From Pseudonocardiales bacterium (GTDB taxonomy: Bacteria; Actinomycetota; Actinomycetes; Mycobacteriales; Pseudonocardiaceae), in assembly GCA_025465385.1 (NCBI GenBank), contig JAODNG010000578.1, positions 1 to 10,992 of the forward strand: 10,992 nt of DNA, written 5' to 3'. The position numbers were made by a program, and so were the translations under genes. This document shows positions 1 to 6,936 of the stretch, piece after piece. The notes below the pieces were generated by a model. The model did no database searches, was not told the origin of the DNA, and was given only the letters and a program-made list of their open reading frames with translations. Within the stretch, counting starts at the first letter, position 1. Each line of letters starts with the position of its first letter.

Positions 1-1977
1 GACCGGCAGTTTCGCCGGTTGCAGGAGCTGGAGCAACGCTGGCCCTCGCTGGTGACGCCGGACTCGCCGACGCAAGTGGTCGGTGGCGGCTTCAGCACCG
101 AGTTCACCGCGCACGACCACCTGGAGCGGATGCTCAGCCTGGACAACGCCTTCGACACCGAAGCGCTGAGCGCCTGGGCTGATCGGGTCGCTCGCGAGGT
201 CGGCACCGAGGTGCACTACCTGGCCGAGTTGAAGATCGACGGGCTGGCGGTCAACCTGCTTTATCAAGACGGCCGCCTCATCCGCGGTCTGACTCGCGGC
301 GATGGACGCACCGGTGAAGACGTCACGCTCAACCTGCGCACGCTGCGCGACATCCCAGACCGGCTGCGCAGCGGCACCGAGTATCCGGTGCCCGAGTTGC
401 TCGAGGTGCGCGGCGAGGTGTTTTTCCGGCTCGCCGACTTCGCCGAACTCAATGCGGCGCTCGTCGAGGCGGGCAAACCACCCTTCGCCAACCCCCGCAA
501 CTCCGCAGCCGGTTCGCTGCGGCAGAAGGACCCGCGGGTCACCGCCAGCCGACCGCTGCGAATGCTCTGCCACGGCCTGGGGCGCCGGCGCGGGTTCGAA
601 CCGGTGCTTCAGTCGCAGTCCTACCAGGCGCTGGCGGCCTGGGGACTGCCAGTCTCCGGGCACACCCGGTTGCTGACCACGGTCGACGAGCTGACCCAGC
701 ACATCGTCTACTGGGGTGAGCATCGCCACGAGGTCGAGCACGAGATCGACGGCATCGTGGTGAAGATCGACGAGGTATCCGCGCAGCGCCGGCTGGGCTC
801 GACGTCCCGAGCGCCCCGCTGGGCGATTGCCTTCAAGTACCCGCCCGAGGAGGCCACCACCAAGCTGCTGGATATTCGGGTCAACGTCGGTCGCACCGGC
901 CGGGTCACCCCGTTCGCGTTCATGGAACCGGTGACGGTCGCGGGGTCGACGGTGTCGCTGGCGACGTTGCACAACGCCGATGAGGTACGCCGCAAGGGCG
1001 TTCTGATCGGCGACACCGTGACGATCCGCAAGGCTGGTGACGTCATCCCTGAGGTCCTCGGCCCGGTGGTGGACCTGCGAAGCGGCGACGAACGCGAGTT
1101 CGTCATGCCCACGCAGTGCCCAGAATGCGGCACGCCATTGCGTCGCGAGCGGGAGAACGACGTTGACATCCGCTGTCCCAACGCCCGCTCCTGCCCAGCG
1201 CAGCTCCGGGAACGGATCTTCCACATGGCCGGACGCGGCGCCTTCGACATCGAGATGCTCGGTTACGAGGCTGCGGTGGCGCTCCTTGGCGCCGGTGTGG
1301 TGCACGACGAGGGCGATCTGTTCTCCCTTGACGAGCGCAAACTGCTTGCGGTGGAACTGTTTCGCACCAAAGCCGGAGAACTGTCGGCAAATGGACGCAA
1401 ACTGTTGTCGAATCTCGACGCCGCGAAGGATCGCCCACTGTGGCGGATCCTGGTGGCGCTGTCGATCCGGCACGTCGGGCCCACCGCTGCCCAAGCGCTG
1501 GCCCGGGAGTTCCGTACGTTGCAGGCCATCGAGAGCGCCGACGAGCAGGCGCTGGCCGCAGTCGACGGTGTTGGCCCGACGATCGCCGCTGCCGTGCGCG
1601 AGTGGTTCGAGGTGGACTGGCACCGCGAGGTGGTAGCCAAATGGCGCGCCGCCGGGGTGCGGATGGCTGAGCCGGTCGACGACTCGGTGGTGCGCCACCT
1701 CGAGGGACTGTCCATCGTGGTCACCGGCTCGCTGGAGGGCTTCTCCCGGGACGAGGCTGTTGAGGCGATCGCGGTGAGAGGGGGCCGGGCAGCCGGGTCG
1801 GTGTCGAAAAAGACCGCGTTCGTGGTCGTCGGTGACGCGCCCGGCTCGAAGTACGACAAGGCTGTGACGCTCAAGGTGCCGGTGCTCGACGAGAACGGAT
1901 TCCGTGTGTTGCTCAGCGACGGCCCTGACGCCGCACGAGCGGTGGCAGTATCACCGGCGGAAAAGGCGTCGGAATGA
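1..1977 (+). CDS. ligA: NAD-dependent DNA ligase LigA, 5' end outside the window
   Basis: LigA seals nicks in duplex DNA with NAD+ as cofactor, in replication and repair. The frame is open from base 1, giving 658 codons. The leucine codon TTG at 19 is not the real start, because the in-frame residues before it (DRQFRRL) fit the family's internal N-terminal region. The adenylation motif ELKIDGLAV has its lysine at codon 78, against about residue 123 in mycobacterial LigA, so about 45 codons are missing. Other visible parts are NPRNSAAGSLRQ, EHEIDGIVVK and the OB-fold region with KYPPEEATTK and NVGRTGR. The zinc finger has four cysteines at codons 373, 376, 392 and 398. Helix-hairpin-helix repeats follow (LSIRHVGPTAA, VDGVGPTIAAAV), then a C-terminal BRCT domain from about codon 570 (VVTGSLEGFSRDEA, GSKYDKA). 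No frameshift or lost catalytic residue was seen. The stop overlaps a small ORF by ATGA. Confidence 0.97.
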   Translation, partial: DRQFRRLQELEQRWPSLVTPDSPTQVVGGGFSTEFTAHDHLERMLSLDNAFDTEALSAWADRVAREVGTEVHYLAELKIDGLAVNLLYQDGRLIRGLTRGDGRTGEDVTLNLRTLRDIPDRLRSGTEYPVPELLEVRGEVFFRLADFAELNAALVEAGKPPFANPRNSAAGSLRQKDPRVTASRPLRMLCHGLGRRRGFEPVLQSQSYQALAAWGLPVSGHTRLLTTVDELTQHIVYWGEHRHEVEHEIDGIVVKIDEVSAQRRLGSTSRAPRWAIAFKYPPEEATTKLLDIRVNVGRTGRVTPFAFMEPVTVAGSTVSLATLHNADEVRRKGVLIGDTVTIRKAGDVIPEVLGPVVDLRSGDEREFVMPTQCPECGTPLRRERENDVDIRCPNARSCPAQLRERIFHMAGRGAFDIEMLGYEAAVALLGAGVVHDEGDLFSLDERKLLAVELFRTKAGELSANGRKLLSNLDAAKDRPLWRILVALSIRHVGPTAAQALAREFRTLQAIESADEQALAAVDGVGPTIAAAVREWFEVDWHREVVAKWRAAGVRMAEPVDDSVVRHLEGLSIVVTGSLEGFSRDEAVEAIAVRGGRAAGSVSKKTAFVVVGDAPGSKYDKAVTLKVPVLDENGFRVLLSDGPDAARAVAVSPAEKASE

Positions 1978-2081
1978 GCAAGTTGCGCGAACTGCTCGAC
2001 GAGATGGCCGAGCAGCGAAGGCGGCTGGTGACCTGTCCGTTACGATCGGCGACCACGAGCAACTTGTCCTTGACTCAGTAA
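1974..2081 (+). CDS. Possible 35-aa ORF overlapping the ligA stop, probably a truncated gene start
   Basis: An ATG overlaps the ligA stop in the arrangement ATGA, typical of translationally coupled genes. It opens a 35-codon frame starting MSKLRELLDEMAEQRRRLV, a charged sequence that could form an amphipathic helix. From about codon 19 the frame runs antisense through the broken acetyltransferase described below. Only the first 18 or so codons can therefore belong to an original gene, and the rest (CPLRSATTSNLSLTQ) looks accidental. The simplest reading is the 5' stub of a gene once cotranscribed with ligA and cut by a rearrangement near 2024-2033. I do not recognise the family. It may also be chance, since ATGA overlaps are common. 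Confidence 0.25.
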   Translation: MSKLRELLDEMAEQRRRLVTCPLRSATTSNLSLTQ

Positions 2082-2222
2082 CCTCGAACGCACGCTGATA
2101 CGGCGTGAGGTCATCTGGCGACTCGCGACCGACGCCGATCTCATCGTCCGGCAGCAGCGCCACGATTGATGCCCGCTCCGATGCGGTGGCGCGATGGATC
2201 ACAACATCGCCATGATCCCCAC
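2027..2222 (-). pseudogene. GNAT family N-acetyltransferase, N-terminal remnant with frameshifts
   Basis: Reading the minus strand from the GTG at 2202 gives VIHRATASERASIVALLPDD, then EIGVGRESPDDLTPYQRAFE. This closely matches the usual opening of small GNAT acetyltransferases (RRATPADxxAIVALLADD..GxxRESPDDLxPYxxAF). After FEVTES the match breaks. One frame over it resumes as DKLLVVADRNGQVT, the strand that follows in this family, so one base appears to be lost near 2066-2069. A Shine-Dalgarno AAGGAG at 2233-2228 stands five bases before a GTG at 2222-2220, whose frame ends in TGA at 2201. A second one-base loss near 2203 would join that start to the GNAT frame. Resemblance stops at about 2030. 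The acetyl-CoA-binding loop and the C-terminal half, roughly two thirds of a normal 150-residue protein, are absent. The protein cannot be functional. The family call rests on remembered motifs, not a search. Confidence 0.7.
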
Positions 2223-2227
2223 GGGCA

Positions 2228-2233
2228 CTCCTT
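2228..2233 (-). promoter_or_regulatory. Ribosome binding site of the broken GNAT gene
   Basis: AAGGAG on the minus strand lies five bases before a GTG (2222-2220) and fourteen before an ATG (2213-2211). It indicates that the original GNAT start was one of these codons and that a further indel separates it from the surviving GNAT frame beginning at 2202. Confidence 0.45.
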
Positions 2234-2409
2234 CGAGCCATAAGTCGCGGTGCCGGGACCGTTAATAGCGTAGAGCCCCGCAACGGGAAGCCCATAGGAC
2301 GGATAGCTCTTCACGCGTCCCGGGCACTCGCGCAAGCCCATCTGCGACGCTGCCAGAAATCGCGCGGCTAGGGCCCTGGCCAACGGAAGCATCTCGCGTC
2401 GCTGGGGCT

Positions 2410-2701
2410 TCATCGATCCACTGTGTAGCTGATCGATCCAGACTGTTGATCGGCGCGCGCCCAAGTGGACACGCCACCACCGTCGAGGACCACCCACAGC
2501 AGCCCGACGATCGGCGCCACGGGGAGCAACCCTGCGTCGGCTTGGAGGTGACGCGCGCCCGGACTGGATCCGTATCCTGTGCACCTGCGTGGCCTGCCCA
2601 GGTAGGCGCCTTACCCAGTGCCGGCTGATCACCTGCCATCCGGCGGCGACCAGCACCACCGCGCAACGGTGCCGGTAGTCGAGGCAGCCGAGACCCGCAG
2701 G
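2410..2701 (-). pseudogene. Possible decayed coding sequence, family not recognised
   Basis: Two adjoining minus-strand stretches use codons like a real gene of this genome, but they lie in different frames. From 2701 to 2615, nearly every codon ends in G or C and reads PAGLGCLDYRHRCAVVLVAA followed by GWQVISRHW. From 2610 to 2410 a 66-codon frame has the hydrophobic core LLPVAPIVGLLWVVL followed by DGGGVSTWARADQQ, and ends in TGA at 2412-2410. Neither stretch has a convincing start codon and ribosome binding site. The first recalls the AGL..HDLRH...AAG block of tyrosine recombinases, but the first histidine is leucine and the downstream LGH motif is not clear, so I do not make that call. The second looks like a membrane segment. 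A frameshifted remnant of one gene, remnants of two genes, or chance in GC-rich DNA are all possible. Confidence 0.25.
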
Positions 2702-2709
2702 TTTAGTAT
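2681..2709 (+). promoter_or_regulatory. Weak candidate promoter for the importer operon
   Basis: TAGTAT at 2704-2709 fits the TANNNT form of an actinobacterial -10 element. Seventeen bases upstream, GAGGCA (2681-2686) is a poor -35. If used, transcription would start near 2716 and the leader would contain the hairpin at 2746-2773. No better promoter stands out in the 150 bases before the first permease. Confidence 0.2.
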
Positions 2710-2745
2710 TTCTTCGGCCCCGAGTTCGTAGTGTCCGCAATTGTC

Positions 2746-2773
2746 CCGGGTGAGCGCCTTCGCGTTCACCCGG
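2746..2773 (+). promoter_or_regulatory. Strong hairpin 43 bases before the first permease gene
   Basis: The arms 2746-2757 (CCGGGTGAGCGC) and 2762-2773 (GCGTTCACCCGG) pair over twelve positions, with one G-U pair as RNA and a four-base loop CTTC (2758-2761). No run of T follows, so it is not a classical intrinsic terminator. It could be a U-less terminator protecting the operon from upstream reading, a structured leader that affects expression of the importer, or, as DNA, an operator for a dimeric repressor. The structure is plain in the sequence; its role is inferred. Confidence 0.55.
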
Positions 2774-2808
2774 AGGGGCGGTCGGATACGTACGTAACCG
2801 ATCCTCAC

Positions 2809-2816
2809 GAGAGGAA
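2809..2816 (+). promoter_or_regulatory. Ribosome binding site of the first permease, oddly placed
   Basis: GAGAGGAA directly abuts the GTG at 2817, leaving only two bases after the GAGG core. The next in-frame start, GTG at 2832, is seventeen bases from that core. Neither spacing is ideal, so the start of the permease is not settled by this site. Confidence 0.45.
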
Positions 2817-3815
2817 GTGAGTGCTGCGCTCGTGCTCGGATACCTCCTCAGAAGGTCTCTTGGCTGGCTGCTCATGATCGTGGTGGCCACCAACCTGACG
2901 TACTTCCTGGCGAACTTTTTCCTGGACCCGCGGGCCAACTACCTCCAGCTGCGGCCACCTCGCACGCCTGGGCAGATCAGCCGCTCGCTGGCCGAGTACA
3001 ACCTCAGCCGGGACACCCCGTTGCTGGACCGCTGGTGGCACTGGATCAGCGGTATCGTCGTGCACTGGAACTGGGGGTACTCGCCGGTCGGGGAGAGCGT
3101 GAACTCGCAGATCAGCTTCCGGATCGGCGTGAGCGCCCAACTCGTGCTGGGATCGCTGATCCTCTCCACGCTCATTGGGATCAGCCTGGCCGTGTACACC
3201 GCCGCTCGTCAGTACCGGTTCGCCGACCGCTTCTATCAGGGCGTGTCGATCATTACGCTCAATACTCCGGTAGTCGTTGCCTCGCTGGCGGTGGTCCTGC
3301 TGGCGATCGCGTTCAATCAGTCAGTGGGCAGCACATTGCTGTTCGTCGCGGGCGCCCAGTCCCCCACGGTGAACGGATTCTGGCCCCTGCTGCTGGACCG
3401 CGTGCGGCACCTGATCCTGCCGACCATCTCGCTCACCGTAATCGGCTACGCCAGCTACCACCTACTGCAACGCTCGCTACTGCTTGACAACATCAACTCC
3501 GACTACGTGCGGCTGGCCAGGGCCAAGGGGCTGACCCGGCAGAGCGCCATCCGCCGCCACGGGCTGCGCACGTCGCTGATCCCGGTCGCCACCTCGGTGG
3601 CGTTCGCAATTCCGGCGCTGTTCACCGGAGCGGTGATCACCGAGACGATCTTCGCGTGGCAGGGCATGGGCCAGTACTTCATCCAGACGATCGGCAAGAA
3701 CGACATACACGGCGCGGTCGCCGTCGCCGCATTCGGCGCGCTGATGACCGCGATCGGCGCGATCCTCGCCGACATCGCCGTCGTGGCACTGGATCCGAGA
3801 GTGCGAGTGAACTGA
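2817..3815 (+). CDS. Opp/Dpp-type ABC transporter permease 1 (DppB/OppB family)
   Basis: This inner-membrane protein forms one half of the channel of a peptide or nickel-type importer. From GTG at 2817 it has 332 residues, normal for the family. I see six hydrophobic segments: about 14-33, 103-125, 140-165, 195-215, 255-282 and 300-325. A long extracytoplasmic loop follows the first, as usual in DppB. The cytoplasmic EAA loop that docks on the ATPase is at 229-256 (DYVRLARAKGLTRQS, ending in IP). The C-terminus, VVALDPRVRVN, is typical. GTG at 2832 would give MLGYLLRRS, closer to the usual family opening, so the true start may be five codons downstream. It is the first gene of the operon and its stop overlaps the next start by one base (TGATG). 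The family is certain; the substrate is not, with peptides most likely given the neighbours. Confidence 0.93.
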   Translation: MSAALVLGYLLRRSLGWLLMIVVATNLTYFLANFFLDPRANYLQLRPPRTPGQISRSLAEYNLSRDTPLLDRWWHWISGIVVHWNWGYSPVGESVNSQISFRIGVSAQLVLGSLILSTLIGISLAVYTAARQYRFADRFYQGVSIITLNTPVVVASLAVVLLAIAFNQSVGSTLLFVAGAQSPTVNGFWPLLLDRVRHLILPTISLTVIGYASYHLLQRSLLLDNINSDYVRLARAKGLTRQSAIRRHGLRTSLIPVATSVAFAIPALFTGAVITETIFAWQGMGQYFIQTIGKNDIHGAVAVAAFGALMTAIGAILADIAVVALDPRVRVN

Positions 3816-4771
3816 TGACCACCAACGTTCCCCCGCTGCAGCCTATCGTCGACAAGGTCGACACCGTCGACACTGTGCTGTCTCCCACCGAGGAGCGGGT
3901 GGCCCGCCGCGGCCAGCGGCTAAGCCGCCGCCGCCTCTACATGCGCCGATTCCTGCGTAACTGGGGCGCGGTGGCCGGACTGGTGATCCTGGCCGTGCTG
4001 GTTGTATTCGCCATTGCCGGCCCGATGCTGACCCCCTACACCTACACCGACGTCGACTTCACCAACCTGGCTTCGGCGCCCTCGACAATGCACTGGTTCG
4101 GCACCAACGGCACCGGCAACGACACATTCGCCCAGACGACGCACGGCTTGCAGCGCTCGATGATCATCGGCGTGGTGGTGTCTCTGCTGACCACGCTCAT
4201 CTCGGCGTTCGTCGGGGCGGCGGCAGCCTACCTGGGTGGCACCGCGGAGAAGGCCATCCTCGGCGTCGTGCACTTCCTGCTGGTGGTGCCCTCCTTCCTG
4301 ATCCTGGCGCTGATCTCGCAGAAGGTCGGCGGCGATTGGAAGGTGCTGATCTTGGTGCTGACGGCGTTCGGCTGGATGTTAGGCGCGCGGGTGGTGTGGT
4401 CGCTGTCCACCTCACTGCGCGAGCGGGAGTACATCCAGGCGGCCCGGTTCATGGGTGTCAGCTCGCTGCGGATTGTGCTGCGTCACCTGATCCCGAATAT
4501 CGGTTCGCTGCTGATCGTCTCGTTCACCCTCGGAGTGGTCGCCACGGTGCAGGCCGAGACCGGGCTGTCGTTCATCGGGTTCGGCGTGAAGCAGCCCGAC
4601 GTGTCCCTGGGTGCCCTGCTCGGCGACGGAGCCAACACGATCACCAGCGCGCCGTGGCTATTCTATTTTCCGGCCGCGATGCTCACCCTGCTCACCGTCT
4701 CGATGGCGCTGATCGGGGACGGCCTGCGGGATGCTCTCGACCCCACCTCGCACTCCGCAGGCCGAGCGTGA
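3815..4771 (+). CDS. Opp/Dpp-type ABC transporter permease 2 (DppC/OppC family)
   Basis: This is the second channel subunit, partner of the preceding permease, at 318 residues. The start is the ATG at 3815, which shares its A with the TGA of the upstream gene. The first 45 residues are a charged cytoplasmic tail, followed by the OppC_N type segment RRFLRNWGAVAGLVILA and a first membrane helix at about 48-70. Five more hydrophobic segments lie near 115-140, 146-168, 175-198, 227-250 and 286-310. The EAA loop is at 205-228 (EYIQAARFMGVSSLRIV, ending in IPN). The stretch ETGLSFIGFGVKQPDVSLG, conserved in DppC proteins, follows. The stop TGA overlaps the ATPase start by one base. The N-terminal tail carries a small repeat, V-D-K/T three times, encoded by a nine-base tandem repeat. 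No defects are seen. Confidence 0.94.
   Translation: MTTNVPPLQPIVDKVDTVDTVLSPTEERVARRGQRLSRRRLYMRRFLRNWGAVAGLVILAVLVVFAIAGPMLTPYTYTDVDFTNLASAPSTMHWFGTNGTGNDTFAQTTHGLQRSMIIGVVVSLLTTLISAFVGAAAAYLGGTAEKAILGVVHFLLVVPSFLILALISQKVGGDWKVLILVLTAFGWMLGARVVWSLSTSLREREYIQAARFMGVSSLRIVLRHLIPNIGSLLIVSFTLGVVATVQAETGLSFIGFGVKQPDVSLGALLGDGANTITSAPWLFYFPAAMLTLLTVSMALIGDGLRDALDPTSHSAGRA
3848..3874 (+). repeat. Three tandem nine-base units inside the permease 2 tail
   Basis: GTCGACAAG, GTCGACACC and GTCGACACT follow one another directly, each opening with the palindrome GTCGAC. In frame they encode VDK, VDT and VDT in the cytoplasmic tail of permease 2, before the first membrane helix. The unit keeps the reading frame, so slippage here would only lengthen or shorten the tail. 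Confidence 0.8.
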
Positions 4772-6870
4772 TGGGGTTCCCGCGGACCGCGCCGGTGCTG
4801 TCGGTCCGCGACCTGGCGGTCTCCTTCCCCTCAGAGGCCGGCCGGGTAGACGCGGTGCGCGGCGTCGACTTCGACCTGTGCCCCGGCCGGACGCTCGCCA
4901 TCGTCGGCGAATCCGGCTCGGGCAAGTCGGTCACCTCGATGGCGGTCATGGGGCTGCTCCCGGAGTACGCCTCGGTGACCGGCTCGATCGCGCTAAACGG
5001 CCGCGAGCTGCTTGAGCTGGACGACCGGCAGATGTCCAAGATCCGTGGCCGGGATCTGGGCATGATTTTCCAAGATCCGCTGTCCTCCTTGACGCCGATC
5101 TTCAGTGTGGGTCGGCAGATCGTCGAGGCGCTGGAGATCCACCAGAACCTGGACCGCGATATCGCCTGGAAACGGGCGGTGGAACTGCTCGACCTGGTCG
5201 GGATCCCCAATGCGGCCGAGCGGGCCCGTTCGTTCCCGCATGAGTTCTCCGGCGGGATGCGGCAGCGTGTGGTGATCGCCATGGCGATGGCAAACGATCC
5301 GCAGATCATCATCGCCGACGAGCCGACCACCGCGCTCGACGTGACGGTGCAGGCGCAGATCCTCGACGTGTTGCGCCTGTCCCAGGCCGAGACCGGCGCG
5401 GCGCTGATCATGATCACCCATGACCTCGGCGTGGTGGCCGGGGTCGCCGACGAGGTGCTGGTGATGTACGCGGGACGGCCGGTCGAGCTGGCGCCGGTGG
5501 AGGAGCTGTTCGCCCGGCCCCGGATGCCGTACACGATCGGCCTGCTCGGTGCCGTCCCCCGGGTTGACGTTGCCGAACGCCGGCCGCTGGTGCCTATTGC
5601 GGGCAACCCCCCGTTGCTGGTGGACCTTCCCCCGGGCTGCCCGTTCCAGCCGCGCTGCCCCGTCTCGGTGCCCGGGTGCGGCGACCGGGAGCCGGAACTG
5701 ACGGTGGTTCCCGGCGCGGCTGTGGACGGGCACCGCGCCGCGTGCATCCGTGCCCACGAGATCCGATACGACGGCCGGGCGGTCAATTGTGGGGGCCGCA
5801 TCGACGGTCGCCCGGTCTACCCGGTTCCGCCAGCGCCGGACGCACCGGCGGCGCACGTTCCCCGGGAGCAGCGTCCCGCCGTGCTCGAAGTCAAGGGCCT
5901 CAGCAAGACGTTTCCGCTGCTCAGGGGTGCCCTGTTGAAGCGGCGGGTGGGTTGGGTGTACGCGGTGTCGGGGGTCGACCTGGACATCCGGCAGGGCGAG
6001 ACGCTCGGGCTGGTCGGCGAGTCGGGCTGCGGGAAAACCAGCACCCTGCTCGAGATCATGAACCTGCGCCCGCCGCAGAGCGGCAGCATCCGGATCGGCG
6101 GGGTCGACGTCGCCGAGCTGCGCGGACGGGGCGCGGAACGCCAGCTACGGCGCACGCTGCAAATGGTGTTCCAGGACCCGATCGGGGCGCTGGACCCGCG
6201 GATGACCGTGTTCGACATCCTGGCCGAACCGTTGCAGGCGATCGGCGAGGCAGACCGGACGGCGATCGGCGCCCGGGTCGACGAGCTGATGGACCTGGTC
6301 GGGCTCGACCCCGAGCACAGCGACCGGTTCCCGACCGCGTTCTCCGGCGGGCAGCGCCAGCGCATCGCGATCGCCCGGGCGCTGGCCACCAACCCGTCGC
6401 TGCTGGTGCTGGACGAGCCTGTCTCCGCGCTCGACGTCTCCATCCAGGCCGGCGTGATCAACCTGCTGAACGAGCTCAAGGCCACACTCGGCCTGTCCTA
6501 CTTGTTCGTGGCCCACGACCTGTCGGTGGTGCGGCAGATTTCCGACCGAGTGGCCGTGATGTACCTTGGCCGGATCGTGGAGATCGGCGCGCTAGATGAG
6601 GTATTCGACAACCCACAACACCCGTACACCCAGGCGTTGCTCTCCGCGATCCCGGTACCCGACCCCGTTGTGGAACGGACCCGGGAGCGGATCGTTCTGC
6701 GCGGCGACCTGCCCAGCCTCATCGACTCCGCCTCCGGTTGCCGCTTCGTCAGCCGGTGCCCCCTGCACGTGACTCTGGACGTGGCCCAGCGGGCTCGCTG
6801 CATCGGCGAGACGCCGGAGCTGACCGGAAGGGGGGGCACCGGTCACCGGAACGCCTGTCACTTCCGCTAA
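4771..6870 (+). CDS. Fused two-domain Opp/Dpp ABC transporter ATPase (DppD-DppF type)
   Basis: This 699-residue cytoplasmic protein carries both ATPase halves of the importer, which many bacteria encode as DppD and DppF. The ATG at 4771 overlaps the permease 2 stop (TGATG); the open frame upstream of it is only a shadow of the permease gene. First half: Walker A GESGSGKS 46-53, Q-loop QDP 101-103, signature FSGGMRQR 159-166, Walker B IIIADEP 179-185 with the catalytic Glu at 184, D-loop TALD and switch His217. Second half: Walker A GESGCGKT 416-423, QDP 468-470, signature FSGGQRQR 524-531, Walker B LLVLDEP 544-550 with Glu549, SALD and His582. Both sites look complete, so both should hydrolyse ATP. 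Each half ends in an oligopeptide-type tail with four cysteines: 290, 296, 303, 325 and 657, 663, 677, 696. A proline-rich linker (about 345-368) joins the halves. Fused ATPases of this kind are common in actinobacterial peptide importers. Confidence 0.95.
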   Translation: MGFPRTAPVLSVRDLAVSFPSEAGRVDAVRGVDFDLCPGRTLAIVGESGSGKSVTSMAVMGLLPEYASVTGSIALNGRELLELDDRQMSKIRGRDLGMIFQDPLSSLTPIFSVGRQIVEALEIHQNLDRDIAWKRAVELLDLVGIPNAAERARSFPHEFSGGMRQRVVIAMAMANDPQIIIADEPTTALDVTVQAQILDVLRLSQAETGAALIMITHDLGVVAGVADEVLVMYAGRPVELAPVEELFARPRMPYTIGLLGAVPRVDVAERRPLVPIAGNPPLLVDLPPGCPFQPRCPVSVPGCGDREPELTVVPGAAVDGHRAACIRAHEIRYDGRAVNCGGRIDGRPVYPVPPAPDAPAAHVPREQRPAVLEVKGLSKTFPLLRGALLKRRVGWVYAVSGVDLDIRQGETLGLVGESGCGKTSTLLEIMNLRPPQSGSIRIGGVDVAELRGRGAERQLRRTLQMVFQDPIGALDPRMTVFDILAEPLQAIGEADRTAIGARVDELMDLVGLDPEHSDRFPTAFSGGQRQRIAIARALATNPSLLVLDEPVSALDVSIQAGVINLLNELKATLGLSYLFVAHDLSVVRQISDRVAVMYLGRIVEIGALDEVFDNPQHPYTQALLSAIPVPDPVVERTRERIVLRGDLPSLIDSASGCRFVSRCPLHVTLDVAQRARCIGETPELTGRGGTGHRNACHFR

Positions 6871-6919
6871 ACGCCTGTGGCCGTTGGGTCGTCGACGATC
6901 CCGCGCTCTGCCTCACCGT

Positions 6920-6930
6920 GAGAGAAAGAA
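6920..6930 (+). promoter_or_regulatory. Probable ribosome binding site of the first lipoprotein gene
   Basis: A purine run, GAGAGAAAGAA, ends six bases before the ATG at 6937. It supports that start and separate ribosome entry after the 66-base gap behind the ATPase gene. In that gap I see no clear terminator or promoter, so the lipoprotein is probably on the same transcript. Confidence 0.5.
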
Positions 6931-6936
6931 CACGTC

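Larger units (their letters stand above)
2223..2816. other. Gene-free stretch between the GNAT remnant and the importer operon
   Basis: No frame on either strand gives a recognisable intact protein here, although open frames of 60 to 265 codons occur. The longest (minus strand, 2938-2141) runs antisense into the first permease gene, and its product matches nothing I know. The interval holds patches of coding-like codon use on the minus strand (2701-2410, listed separately), a possible -10 element at 2704-2709, a strong hairpin at 2746-2773, the ten-base palindrome TACGTACGTA at 2787-2796 and the ribosome binding site of the operon. I see no tRNA, transposase or long repeat. Confidence 0.6.

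Noticed and set aside
2615..2701. Tyrosine recombinase (integrase) fragment
   Set aside because: The DYRH...AAG resemblance is short, the first histidine of the HxxR box is replaced, and no catalytic tyrosine block or attachment-site repeat is visible. It is kept only as an open possibility.
2141..2938. A 265-codon minus-strand ORF across the gap and the start of permease 1
   Set aside because: It starts antisense inside a certain permease gene, crosses the hairpin and overlaps the GNAT remnant in another frame. Only a short central part has coding-like codons, reported separately as a possible remnant.
4336..4770. N-terminal extension of the fused ATPase frame upstream of 4771
   Set aside because: The extra 145 codons lie inside permease 2 in another frame, and ABC homology begins only after the ATG at 4771, which shows the same TGATG overlap as the previous gene pair.
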